From Clavulina sp. PMI_390 (Eukaryota; Basidiomycota; Agaricomycetes; Cantharellales; Hydnaceae): DNA of 64,000 nucleotides. The notes below the pieces were generated by a model. It made no database searches and was not told the DNA's origin. It saw nothing but the letters and a program-made list of their open reading frames with translations. The stretch lies in assembly GCA_015039315.1 (NCBI GenBank), contig WIDE01000022.1, forward strand, positions 370,296 through 434,295, in the 5' to 3' direction. Positions 10,615 to 22,157 of the stretch are shown piece after piece. Positions within the stretch are counted from its first letter, which is position 1. Each line of letters starts with the position of its first letter. The position numbers and the translations under genes are program-made.

Positions 10615-12489
10615 ATGTCAGCAAAGAGGAGCATTTCCCATCCAGCCTTAACTGGCGACACTTGGCTGAATAGGCTGACATATGATGTGACCGAACACAT
10701 TCTATTATGGCTTGACCCTTGGTCGCTCCTCCAGCTTTCATCTGTGAGCACAACTACGTCGTTCGATCTATAGTTGAACCTCGGCTACGATTCAAGCCTC
10801 CTCTTCTAGGCGTGCCAGGCTTTCTACGAGTCTTTCTACAACAATGGTCTAGTATGGACACGTGCACTGCGTCGTGCTGAGATTGAGCATTTCACTGCTC
10901 CGTATTCTTTCCAGCCCTGGTCTTCACATCCACCCGCTCTGAGAAGAGCAGCAACACGCCCCGATCGCATCCTCCGATCAAAATCAGGTCCTGAGTATAG
11001 ATTACCTGGACGCATAGATGTGTTTCTACTCGATTACACCACCATAATCGCTGAGCGCGGCCTTGAGGGCGACTTCGATCACCATGGCAGTGTCCTTGTC
11101 CCAGGCGGGCGCTGGCTTCTCACCACTGCCAGTCTACGTGTTGAAGATCGGTTTGACGCCTATATTTTTTGCATGGATGTGCTCGCTACCAAAACGAGCA
11201 ACAGTGTGAGTGCTGGAAGATCTGATCCTGCCTGGACGCCGCTAGCCGAGGTAGTGGTTGAAGACGCGTTGTTCTTACCTTCCATGGGGGAAAGCGGTCC
11301 AACTGTCGACGTCAGCCCAACGTTTTTGAGGACTCAGCTTTCAGATGACGCGAAAAGTGTGGTAGTTGCGGCTCGAATGTTGCAGAACCGCACCAGCTCG
11401 AGGTGCGCCGTATACAGCTCACGCTATCCCGACGCACCCGGCTGATATTGGCGTCTTCAGCCCCGTTCGAGAAGCATTCTACCACATCATGCTACTGACA
11501 TGGGATTTAAATGGCTCCCCGCAGCTTTCGCCAGTGGCGATGATATGCTATTCTGACTACTTCCCCAATGACCTTGATGTCGTACTCGACGACAATTTGA
11601 CACTAATGGGTGACTTCCTCACCATCGAGGATCCCCACGGCATTGCTATTTGGAATTGGAGACAAGATACGATAGGGTTCATGAATGGCGAAGGATACGA
11701 ATGGGTTCGTTGCTCGTATTCTATATACTCTCCTCGATCTAATACTTTGCTTAGAGAAGTCAAAATGGGTTTTCATCGCTCATTTTCCCTCCTCACATCT
11801 ATGTTGCCCCCGCATCCCTCTCGAACTTTCAAGGTTGGGAAATCCCTGACTTCCATTCAACCAACACTCACACCAATCGTCCTCAGCGTCTCCCTCCTCC
11901 CTCATCTGACCAACGAGCTCTCCCCTACCTTGAGACTGGTTCAACTTCTCTAGAGTTCGATCTCATCCTATTGGATGAATGGATACCTGCCAAATCAAAT
12001 CCTGGGATCGCCATCCTCTCCACAGATGAGTGGGAAGGTTCGACCATGCAAAAAAAGCAGTTTCAGGACGTCATTATCCTTCGAGGGGAAAATTATGGTA
12101 GCAAACCTCCCCGTTTGATCCCCGCCGGTGCCATAGCCCTTGAGCCTATTCGGAGGCGGCCCTACACTCTTCGGTTGGGGGATCACGAGCTCTTCGGCCG
12201 TTATGGAGCTACCGTACAAAGAGTCATAGATGAAATCGACCCCCAGGCCACTTTCGGGCTGGATGTCTATCCATTTGATGGGTCCGCATTCCAGAATACA
12301 ACTTCGCGGAAGCTCAGTATCTCAGCAGAATCCGAATGGGATATCAATATACCAGATATGTCCAGTTGGACATGCTACGAGCCACCTTGTTTGTTATCAG
12401 GCACTTGCCACCTTTACAAATCTCTTGATGAGGCTGCTGTTCACTCCGGAGACAAACCCTTGATTGCAGTCCTTCACTTTGCTGACTAG
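10615..12489 (+). CDS. F-box protein, tandem array member 1
   Basis: Four exons: 10615-10743, 10810-11402, 11461-11704, 11755-12489; 566 residues. The F-box lies at about residues 14-60 (WLNRLTYDVTEHILLWLDPW, then an intron, then ACQAFYES). The rest is a long region with blocks shared by the next two genes: VPGGRWLLTTA, YIFCMDVLA, IEDPHGIAIWNWRQDTIGFM, LLDEW and PPCLLSGTC. The GGRWLL and IWNWR blocks resemble blades of a WD40-like propeller, as in many Agaricomycete F-box proteins; that fold is an inference. Intron positions and phases (0, 2, 0) match those of the two downstream copies. The likely job is SCF substrate recognition; the target is unknown. Confidence 0.85.
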
Positions 12490-13088
12490 TTGGCGGGGTA
12501 TGTAGCAATTGTGTAGCAATGTCAATCAAAGGTCCTTTCGTATTCACAAGGACCATCCTTGGGTAAACAATCACAAAATTTTCTATTGAAGGTCGAGGTT
12601 CTACTCCTTTGTCATCCTTGTCTTTTAAGGGGTGTGTGGTAGATGTGTTGTAGAATGGATCACCTGACAAGCACTCGCACATACAGACGTAACCCCATCT
12701 TGGCATCTAGATTAAGGTTCCTTCATATTCCGCAGGTCTTAGAATCAGCGGGACGGCTAAACCCTAAAAACCATATAAAACAGGAAAGCAGATGAGCCTG
12801 GAACATTCTGCTCCGCACCCACTTAGCCAACAGAACGATCGTGGGGGTTACAATAAACATCCATCATGCTTGCTCTCCCCCACCTAGGTGAGTGCAGGTA
12901 CAATTACCATAGTCTACCTGTTGCGGGGCGCAACGCTTCTCATTTGACTAGCCCTTTGTCTGACCGTGGGAGTTGTGCAAAATACTCCCACGAAAGCAGG
13001 GCCAGGGCAGGTCTCGTTGCGGATTATCAATTCGTTGGGCGGATCTGACTGTATGTTAGAATCACATCATTCAACCTTACAGAGCTTG
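12490..13088. other. Intergenic spacer in F-box array
   Basis: 599 bases between array members 1 and 2. No coding exon or clear motif could be supported; it should hold the promoter of member 2. Confidence 0.45.
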
Positions 13089-14928
13089 ATGGACAAAAAT
13101 CCCTCTACTCTCACTGGAGAGGGATGGCTCCACAAATTGACATTTGACGTCGTTGAGCAAGTTGTGCAATGGCTCGACCCCTTGTCGCTCCTTTGTTTCG
13201 CATCCGTAAGTCTTGATGCTTCCCTCGGTCATCTGAAGCCTGTTATAAATCTTGTGAATACACCATTCCTTAGACGTGCCAAGCTTTCCGCAACTCTTTT
13301 CATGGCGATAGACTTCTCTGGACCCGGGCACTAAGTCGTGCTGAATTCGAGCATAGCACCGCTCCATATTCGTTCCAGTCCTATTATCACCACCCAGACA
13401 GTCTGAGAAGGGCCGCAACACGTCCTGATCGCGTCTATCGAGCAATTTCTAAACATGGTCATACACTATCTGGACGTATCGAAATATTGACGCCCGATTA
13501 CGATGCGATCGCTGCTGAGCGGAGTATTCTAGGGAAATTCGGGCGTCAGAGCAGTCTGCTTCTCCCAGGGGGGCGCTGGCTTCTCTCTGCTGCCATTCTA
13601 AGCTCAGAAAGCCGGACCGATTCTTATATCTTCTGCTGGGATGTCCTCGCTGCGAAACGAGATTCTGGTGCGGAGGAGGAAAAGTGCTGGAGACCACAAG
13701 CCGAGCTTGTGTTCGAAGATATGAGTCTAATGAACGTCGTCGCGGAGCTAAACTTTATGGCGGAGCCAAGAATCGAATATCTCAAAGCCCAGCTAGCGGA
13801 AGATCAGAAAAGTGTTATAGTTGCAGCACGCTTCAAACGTACCAATACCAAGTAAGTTGTCTGGAGGTTGATACTCACTCTGCACGTCTCACTTTGGTTA
13901 TACTCTCTGGTAGTCTCCAACCCGAGGGGATTTACCGAGTCATGCAGTTAACATGGGATTCATCTGGCAAACCGCTGCTATTGCCACAAGCGATGATCTG
14001 TTTTTCTCATTATTTCTCTGATCATCCTGACTTCATACTCGACTCCAATTTGACACTGATGGGTGACCTGGTAACGATTGAAGATTCAGAAGGGATTGCT
14101 ATATGGAATTGGAAAGAGGATACAATCGGATTCATGGATGGTCACGGTCATGAATGGGTGAGGACATGAAGCTTTTCAACCTCTACCCCCCTTGCCTGAT
14201 GCATGCTACAGATAACTGAAGGAGATGGGTTCTGCACTTTCCTTTTCCCTCCACACCTTTACGTAGCCCCTGCGGCGCTAAGTGGGGTCTTGAGATGGGA
14301 GATTCCGGCCTTCCCACCAGCAAACTCTCGCATAAACGAGCATCCAAATAATCCCCCTCTTTCATCCGTTCAACGGGCTCTCCCTTATGTTCAAGATGCA
14401 TCGCGAATCCTCGAGTTTGATTTTGTGCTATTGGACGAGTGGAAATCCACCAAATCAAGCCCTGGAGTTGTTGTACTCTTGTCGACCGAATGGGGAGGCA
14501 CAATAGGACGGAGATCGGAAAACCAGCACACCATCATCCTGCGGGGTGACTCCATGCTAGCTCCCCATGTCATTCTCTCAGGCGCGGCTGCCCTTGAACC
14601 CATGCAAAAGCAACTGCAAAAACTCCGCATGGAGTTCCAGGAGTCTATTGGAGAGTTCGGGGTCATATTCCAAAGGGCTGTCAATGATGATGACCCCTTG
14701 CTTGGGTTCCGGCTAGATATCTACCCATTCGATGGAGCAAGGTTCCTTAAAAGTATATCTCGGACAATTGAGATCTCAGCCAACTCGGTTTCTCCCCCTC
14801 ACACATCCATTTTCCCTAATTGGAGATGTGTGGGCGCACCATGTCTGCTATCCGGTACATGCTTACTTAGTGACCCTTTGTTCACTTTGGAGGGGAAACC
14901 TTGTGTTGGGATTCTCTATGTCGATTAG
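13089..14928 (+). CDS. F-box protein, tandem array member 2
   Basis: Four exons: 13089-13205, 13274-13851, 13914-14157, 14212-14928; 551 residues. The F-box is WLHKLTFDVVEQVVQWLDPL followed after the intron by TCQAFRNSF. The C-terminal region repeats the array blocks: LLPGGRWLLSAAIL, YIFCWDVLAAK, IEDSEGIAIWNWKEDTIGFM, FVLLDEW and GAPCLLSGTC. Exon 3 has exactly the same length (244 nt) as in member 1. The start is chosen at MDKNPSTLTGEGW, which aligns with MDSTPLISTGEQW of member 3; another in-frame ATG lies 14 codons upstream. Function beyond SCF adaptor is unknown. Confidence 0.85.
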
Positions 14929-15082
14929 CATCCACCAAACACTATTATCTTTCCAAGTCAGTTGTAGGGCATGGTAGCTACAACTTGTAGAGCTCGTTCA
15001 CCCCTCTTTCATCAATTCCACGATATTGGGCAGATCATCCGAGCACGTGACAACCTGTGCCCCGTGTTATGGGCACGCAAAG

Positions 15083-16877
15083 ATGGACAGCACCCCTTTG
15101 ATTTCAACTGGAGAGCAATGGCTCAACAAACTCAAATTCGACGTCGTTGAGCACATTCTATCATGGCTCGACCCGTGGTCGCTTCTCCGGTTTTCATGCG
15201 TGAGCCCTGTTGCCGAGCCAAGATAGGACTGTCACGAATACGCTGATTTCCAGTCATGCCAAGCATTTCATAAATCCTTTTATGACGATTCAGCACTATG
15301 GGCCCGTTCATTACGTCGTGCCGAGTTCGAGCATAGCACTGCCCCATATTCCTTCCACCCCTTATCTCCACGCCCACTGGCCTTGAGAAGAGCGGCGACG
15401 CGTCCCGATCGTATCTTCCAATCGATCTCTGGATATGGACATAGATTGACCGGACGCATCGAAAGGTTCACGCTCGAGTATAATGAACTAGTTGCTGAAC
15501 GCGGCCTTGAGGGTACATTCAAGTATCACAGCAGCCTCCTTCTTCCAGGTGGGCGGTGGCTTCTCACTACCGCCATTCTGGACTCCGAAAGCTCAACCAA
15601 CTCGTATATTTTCTGCTGGGATGTCCTCGCTGCCACTAACATGGGCGCTGGCATCAGCAGCGGATGGAGACCACGAGCTGAGCTTGTGTTTGAAGATGTG
15701 ACACTAAAAGACGTTTTGTCTAATCCCAACCCGATGGAACCAAGAGCTGAATACCTCAAGGCTCAGCTAGCGGAGGATCGGGAAAGTATATTGATTGCAG
15801 CTCGCTCCGAATGTACCAAGACCAGGTAAGTTACCCATAGAGTGGCAATAGGACAGTGTCTTACTCTCCTATATCCTGAACAGCGAGTGGTTTTATCACA
15901 TTATACAACTAACGTGGGATGCATCTGGTAACCCGTTACTATCGTCAGAGGCGAAAGTCTGTTTCTCACACTACTTCGATGATCCCGAAGTCGTGATTGA
16001 GTCTGAGCTGACAATAATGGGCGACCTGGTACTCCTTGAAGATTCGCAGCAGGTTGCGGTTTGGAACTGGAGAGAAGACACATTCGGATTTATCGATGGT
16101 GAAAACCATGAGTGGGTGCGTCCGGTGTCCCATTTACACGAATTGTCTCCTCAACTGGTGCGCGTCCTTGAACAGGTAACGGGAGAACAGCGTCTCTCGA
16201 CATTGCTTTTCCCTCCACACCTGTATATAGCTCCAGGATCTCTCAGGAATCTCCTGAGGCTGGAGATACCGACTTTCCCTCCAATTAATGCTCTCAACCA
16301 GCATCCCCTCCGTCCTCTCTCCTCCGTTCAACAAGATCTCCCATATGGGCAGGATGCAGCGCGACTACAGGATGGCGATTTTGTCCTTTTAGATGAGTGG
16401 AAGCCGACTGAATCAAACCCTGGGGTTGTTGTCCTCTTGTCTACCGAATGGGAACTCACAGTAGGAAGAAAAATCGAAAGTCAGCACACGATCACATTGC
16501 GGAGTGACTCCGCGCCGGCACCTCATATTACTCTTTCTGGTGCCGCTGCGCTGAGGCCCATCCAGAAGCGGCTTTATGCTTTGCGCATGGAAAGCCAAGA
16601 GTCTGCTGGACAATTTGGGGTGACCTTCCAAAGGGCACACAATGGCAACGGGCGCCTGCTCGAGTTCCACGTGAAAATATACCACTTTGATGGAACCAAG
16701 TTCCATAATAGTATCTCTCAGACTATGATGGTCGAATCAAAGCCTCAATCCGAAGCAGATGTGCTACCCAACTGGAAATGCGCTGGACCACCATGCCTAT
16801 TATCAGGCACATGCCTCCTTCGAGATCTATTTATTGTTAGAGCAAACCCTGTGGTTGGAATACTCTATGTGGATTAG
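15083..16877 (+). CDS. F-box protein, tandem array member 3
   Basis: Four exons: 15083-15199, 15254-15825, 15884-16115, 16176-16877; 540 residues. The F-box is WLNKLKFDVVEHILSWLDPW, then SCQAFHKSF after the first intron. Shared blocks are LLPGGRWLLTTAIL, YIFCWDVLAA, VAVWNWREDTFGFI, FVLLDEW and GPPCLLSGTC. Members 2 and 3 are closer to each other (FEHSTAPYSF, YLKAQLAED) than to member 1. The third intron (16116-16175) is 60 nt and has no in-frame stop, so its retention would add 20 residues; I treat it as an intron because members 1 and 2 have one at the same codon. Probable SCF substrate receptor. Confidence 0.85.
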
Positions 16878-16986
16878 AAAGTAAACGGTTATTCTGGTTT
16901 CGGGTTCAGAAAAGCACTGAAATAATATCATTACTGTGGTCCATTGTCGTACAAAGTCGTTAATCCCTCTCGTGATACAATAGGAT

Positions 16987-18158
16987 CTATACTTGTGTCA
17001 AGCTCGTGTTCCGAAGAGTGCGTGCGAGATACTCCTCCCAGTCTACAAGATTAGATGGTATGATGAGCGGAGAGGTGAAGGACAAAGGAACAGTCCACTC
17101 ACTTGTAAAGAATCTAGAAACAAGGGGAGAGCAAGGGCGCGTTCAGACATGTGGGACTGCTTCTGGATAAGTCGACTCTGACATACCTTCTGCTTGCAGC
17201 TCGCCCAGCGCCCTCGCGAAACGCTCTTCTTGGCCGTCCTCACCGCCACTAACCGGGGACATGACGTACGCCTCTTCACCCCCATCATGTGCAGATTCGT
17301 ACTCTGTATCGTCCCCCATTTCGCTCTTCGAGATACTTGACTGGGGCATCTGCGGTCGTCTGAGGTCTTTTTCGGAAGGACCTGGCACTGCTGCCCCAGC
17401 GGCAGACGAAGATGCGAGAGCTGGAGGCGTCTCGTCTCGCGGGCTTCGCCGGTTCCAGATATGTTCGGGAACCCAACTAGGTGTGTGTCTTCCAAAGACG
17501 CCTGTGCGAGGCGGCGCAAGCGCTTCACCTTGTGTAATGCTTACATTCGAGGCGTTTCCTACTGCGAGGGCATGCAGGCGTGGATTCTCTTCCGGCATCA
17601 CGATGGGTTGGGAAATGCGTGCTGTCGGGTCCTGAGGATCGCGCTCCAGAGCTGCATCGTGTGTAAACCCAGCAGTAGCGCGGTAACTTGCGCCTCGGAT
17701 ATCTGTAGAGCTGCCATTGGGGTATTGAGTGCCATCGGCGCTGCTGGCGTATGTGCCTTGTGTGCGAGAACGGGTTCGCCTCTGGCGGGGCCGATGCTGG
17801 TAATAGGAGACGCCCGAAGGCTCGCGAGTCCTCCGTCTTTGTTTTTGAAGCTTTTTGGCTTGGCTCCTTCGGTATTGTTTCCATACCCAGTTAAAGAAGG
17901 AAATTGCCCAAGCAACTCCAACACAAACACCACAGATCTGAGCACAAACCAACAGCCAAGGAAGTCGAAAGGTGAGATTAGTAGTTGTGGACATCAGAAA
18001 GGCCCTTTGGATCATGACCCAGAGAGATGTGAAACGCACGATGCCGGCAATCAACTAAAGAGTCGAGGAGAGTCAGAGAGGCGTCATCGGCAGAATGACC
18101 ATTTGAGACGAACCGGAGTCTTGGGATTGGCACCCCGAGGTTCTTCTAAATTCCCCAT
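16987..18158 (-). CDS. Single-pass membrane protein with disordered cytosolic tail
   Basis: The first exon is 18114-18158 (MGNLEEPRGANPKTP), the second about 17187-18054. It has one clear membrane segment, LPWLLVCAQICGVCVGVAWAI, next to FFNWVWKQYRRSQ and a very basic KKLQKQRRRTR stretch, then about 240 residues of Ser/Pro-rich disordered sequence with acidic patches. I do not recognise the family. The 3' end is uncertain. A consensus donor (gtatgt) at 17186 can join an exon 17042-16987 coding DWEEYLARTLRNTSLTQV (322 residues in all). An intermediate acceptor gives an end at 17043, and unspliced read-through ends at 17143. The gene is convergent with the last F-box gene. Confidence 0.65.
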
Positions 18159-18355
18159 TATACTAGAAGAAGAGGTATATACTAAGCAGTGGGGAAGATA
18201 GACGTCGTTTTTAGTGGAGCGGCAAGCAGGGTGCTCGGAGCCGTGAGGTGAGCCCGAGGGGGCGTGCCTTGTTTGTTCCAACGACGTCACAGCCTTGGTA
18301 ACGCGCCCTCCCTGCCTAGTCACTCAACTGCTGGACGACGGGAGGAGCTGAAACG

Positions 18356-19845
18356 ATGCGGAACCTTTCTAAATCATTCTTCTTCGGAATCACTGCATGC
18401 CTTGTTGCGCTGGGGGCGGCCCGGCCCTTCCTGTCTGCCGCGGATTCTGAGGGTGTTGAGGCAGAGGGCTTCTGGCCGCACCTTCCTTGGGATCACGACC
18501 ATCCTTACAATGCCTCTATCCGACCTCTCGTGAGCCTCTTTTGCTGCTAGTTACTCCTCGATGAGGTGATGTTCCTGACAAGCTGCTGTGGACTGCCAGG
18601 TCTTGTGGCATGGTATGGGCGACTCTGCGTTCTCCGCCTCGATGCTCGAGTTTGCGGAACTCTGCCGGAGCACCCATCTTGGGCTCTTTGTGCACATCAT
18701 CCATATTGAAGATAATTTGGACAAGGACCAACAGGCGGGATTCGTACGTTGTCTCATATTCCCCATTTAAGCTTCCCCGCAGTCGTCATCGCGTAGTGAC
18801 TCTCTCTTTGTGAACGCTTCCTTCACGACTTTTTAGTTTGGCAACTTGTGGGACCAATTGGAAGTTGTCCACGAGCAACTCAGCAATATCACGGAGCTCA
18901 GAAACGGATTCGATGCGTTGGGTTTCAGCCAAGGTCCATGTCAGCCTTCTCGAGCGATGCCCCGCATGTTCTGACAACTGTTCAGGTGGCCAATTTCTCA
19001 GAGCCTACGCAGAGGCGTACAACGACCCTCCTATCAAGAATCTGATAACGCAAGTCTCACTAGTTATCGTTCTTCCTTCCTCGTTTTTGACACGCGACAC
19101 TCGGAACCATCCCTCCGTAACCTTCTATTCCACCATATAGCTTCGGCTCTCAGCACATGGGTGTATCCGATCTCCCCACATGTCGCCCCGGGGACGTCTT
19201 CTGCCAACTCGCACGCGTAGCAGCCCGCCGAGGCGTGTATACTTCCTATGCTCAGTCGCACCTCGTGCAGGCCCAGTACTTCCGCGATCCCAACCAATAC
19301 GAACGATTCCTCCGGTACAACAACTTCCTCGCCGTGATCAATGGTGAGGTAGACGACCCAGAGACATCCCGCGCTCGCAACGTGACGTTCAAGGATAATC
19401 TCGAGCAACTTGAGGAGCTCGTTCTGGTGATGTGGGACAAAGACACGACTGTCGTACCAAGAGAAAGCTCCTGGTTTGGCTCCGTAGCTATTCCTAGCGA
19501 AGATGAGCGATCGCGATGGGGCATTGGCTGGGGAGACCCCGTGGAAATTGTCCCCATGCGGATGCAGCCCCTGTACACGAACAACTGGATCGGGCTCAAA
19601 ACAGTGAGTAGTCGTACTGCACTTGACCTCGTAATAAGAGACGTCTAATATCCCGTCACCATTAGCTTGACGAGGCAGGGAAAGTGACGCTACTCTCATG
19701 CGCGGGCGAACACATGCAAGTAACTCGCGAATGCTGGGAGCCCATCGTCGGAAAGTACGCAGGAAGCGTTGTTGATGTCGATTCCTCCAAAACCCTGTCC
19801 AATTACCAGTCTCAGTCGCAGCCCAAGCTTGTCATTCAGTCCTGA
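18356..19845 (+). CDS. PPT1: Palmitoyl-protein thioesterase (PPT1-type)
   Basis: Six exons: 18356-18529, 18600-18743, 18837-18933, 18986-19049, 19141-19603, 19666-19845; 373 residues. It removes thioester-linked palmitate from proteins in the lysosome/vacuole. An N-terminal signal peptide is visible (FFFGITACLVALGAA). The alpha/beta-hydrolase core has VLWHGMGDSA near 59-68, nucleophile Ser137 in GFSQGGQFLR, the likely acid Asp261 in MWDKDTTVVP and the catalytic His330 in GEHMQV. This matches the Ser-Asp-His triad of human PPT1. PPT1 landmarks TFGSQHMGVSDLP and SSWFG are present. The fourth intron (19050-19140) starts with GCAAGT, a GC-AG intron, needed to keep frame at ATAAC/CTTC. Neighbours suggest no operon-like partner. 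Confidence 0.95.
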
Positions 19846-20199
19846 TTGTGTCTCATGCCAAAACATTGTGTAACCTTCCCTGTAATAATTTTCCGTTTCT
19901 ATGATTGATCGGGCAAGCTGTCGGACTAGCCATTCTATTACCTCTGGGAATTTCACGAACCCCCACAAAGAGGCTGCATGGATGGTGGGATATGACTGCT
20001 GCATATGACTCTCAACACGTGTATATGTGATTTGCCGAATGCTTTGTTATTGTTGACCCTGGTGACCTGACGTTCAGCTCGTCCTTCTATCTTGCAGCAA
20101 CTCTGCGTTTGTCGTTAGCCATACAACACCATCCTAATATTTGAGTTCACGACTTTCCGAGGCCAAATTCTAGAGATAACTATCTCCCAATCTGTATTC
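19846..20199. other. Intergenic spacer
   Basis: 354 bases between PPT1 and the first DUF7918-like gene, both on the plus strand. No motif I can support. Confidence 0.4.
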
Positions 20200-21775
20200 A
20201 TGGTCTATCTTGACGTCGGCGCCGGCACCCTCGAGGTTTGGGTTGAATGCGGTGGTAAAAGGCTACAAGAATACAAACTGACTGAGGTCAGTGGGCCTAA
20301 AATGAAAGAGTGCCACGTTCCCTCGGAGGAAAATAAGGTTAGTCACGGAGAATAGTGCGCATAGCCTGTTGCTCCGAGTATGTCTTAGCCGCAGCTTTGC
20401 TCTGTTTCATCCACATTTCGTCCGGTCATTGGCGAGCGGCCCTGTTTCTGACAATTTTCTATATAATAAATAGGAATTCAGAGTGTGCTTCAAGAAGGCG
20501 GGACCCGGATTTGCACCAGTATTTGAGTCTCACCGATTTGACGTATTCCTGGATGGCAAATGGGTGGCTGCCAAGCCGTTAATAGCTGAACAACACAACA
20601 GCACCTATTACATCGACGGAGTCTTTATCAGTGCTACAGAAAGAAAGACGTTAGTTTATCCGTGATGATGTGGCTAGATTCCTGCTACTAATACCTCCAA
20701 CTATACTAGCTTCGTGTTCAGCAAACTAGACCTACGGGGTCAGTAACTCAATGACTCACTAAATATTCGTGATACAGTATCCTAACTATAGAAACGTTGC
20801 TTCCTGCCCTACGCCGTCATACGATCTTCGCTATGCGGATGTCGTATTGGGAAATATAGAGGAGGATGACATCTCTTTCACCCACCCTGGCGCTCTCGAC
20901 AGCTTAGGAACTATCCGAATCTGTCTTCAAGCCGTCTATTTGCACAATTCCGTCTTCCACGCCCCTACAGATACCGATCTACCCTCAAATACCCCTATCA
21001 GTGAGAGAGCAAAGAAAGCGGGTGCACATGCGAGTCGGTAGGTCGATCGGCGGGTCACTATTGCATTCAGCTGAGTCGCTCACATGATTCTTGCCCTCTA
21101 GACTAGGGGCAGTCCGGTCAAGTCAGTCGAGGTGGAGACAATCTTGGGCAATTCCTGGATATCCAAAGCACGGTCTGCGGTTTTTCATTTTTTGTTCTGG
21201 CCGCCCTGGCTCATAGCAAGAGTTTTTGCAGAGGTTACATTTCGATATGGGCCGATAGGTGCGCCGGTGCCATTAATATATACACCTGGACTCATTCGTG
21301 CCCCACGTTCATTTACTTGACGCACGTATCTCCCCCTATCCCATAGAGCTTTTACGAGCGCGCGACATTGCCCCATCGGCAACAATGGTGTCTTCGCCTG
21401 ACCAATCACCGGTTGGCTCATCACCGACCTCTGACACAGCGAGCGTGCGCAAATCGACAAGCTCAATTGCGAGAAAGCGAAAAATTGGCGATGTAGAGGT
21501 CGTAGACCTCACAATATCGTCAGACGAAGACGATGCTGGTAGCGGAGAGGATCTGTCGTCCTTGAATCCATCGGAGCGAACTATCTACCTATCAGCGAAA
21601 GTGCGTTAATCTGGTTTGTTTCTTCCGACAAAAGACTGACGAGCGCGCTGAAAACCGTGCACCTGACATCTCGTAGCGGAAACTCGCCAGCTCACAAGGC
21701 CAGATACTTAGGCGATCAAAACGTGTCAAGCTCGAAGAAGTCGACGACGATTTGGATATTGATGTTATAGTATAA
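20200..21775 (+). CDS. DUF7918-like protein, copy A
   Basis: Eight exons: 20200-20337, 20474-20649, 20710-20738, 20860-21037, 21102-21172, 21217-21258, 21347-21600, 21677-21775; 328 residues. The N-terminal domain (1-210) matches three other genes here: GTLEVWVECGGK, FDVFLDGKWVAAK, LGTIRICLQAV, ISERAKKAGAHASR and FRYGPI. From memory this resembles the basidiomycete DUF7918 domain, whose function is unknown. The tail is disordered and basic/acidic; RKRKIGDVEVVDLTISSDED (about 255-274) joins a basic patch to a SUMO-interaction-like motif. A nuclear role is inferred. It sits tail to tail with copy B. Copy A has lost the C-terminal VIDLSD ending seen in C and D and ends LDIDVIV. Confidence 0.8.
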
Positions 21776-22157
21776 CCTCAGGCTAAGGTGTTTATGCTAC
21801 TTTGAATTGATGACTGCATGATCAAAGTTACATTCTTTGTATTACTTCCCTAATGATGAATGCTTCAATTGGGCCTGAATTGGTTTCTTTTCGGCGTAAA
21901 CAGTGTGGAAATCAACATGCTGCTGTATTGTGAGAAGTGAAATAGCGGGTGAGAAAGGCACTTATTATTCAAAGTCCATATCGTCGCGAAGACGGTAATT
22001 ATACAAAGTAGCCGTCAGAGGTAGATGGCGTAAATGGGGAGGGCGATGTAACAAGATGATGGTAGCAGAACGATGAGAACAAGTTCAGGTACGATTGCGA
22101 GTATTATGTGGAACCAGAAGGACGAGTACTGGGCGAGAGTGGAGAGACATTGGTGTA
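21776..22157. other. Convergent 3' spacer between DUF7918-like copies A and B
   Basis: 382 bases holding the 3' UTRs of both genes. No other feature seen. Confidence 0.4.

Noticed and set aside
18016..18054. Start of the membrane protein within exon 2
   Set aside because: The frame begins there with TTG. A short upstream exon with ATG at 18158 and good splice sites joins in frame.
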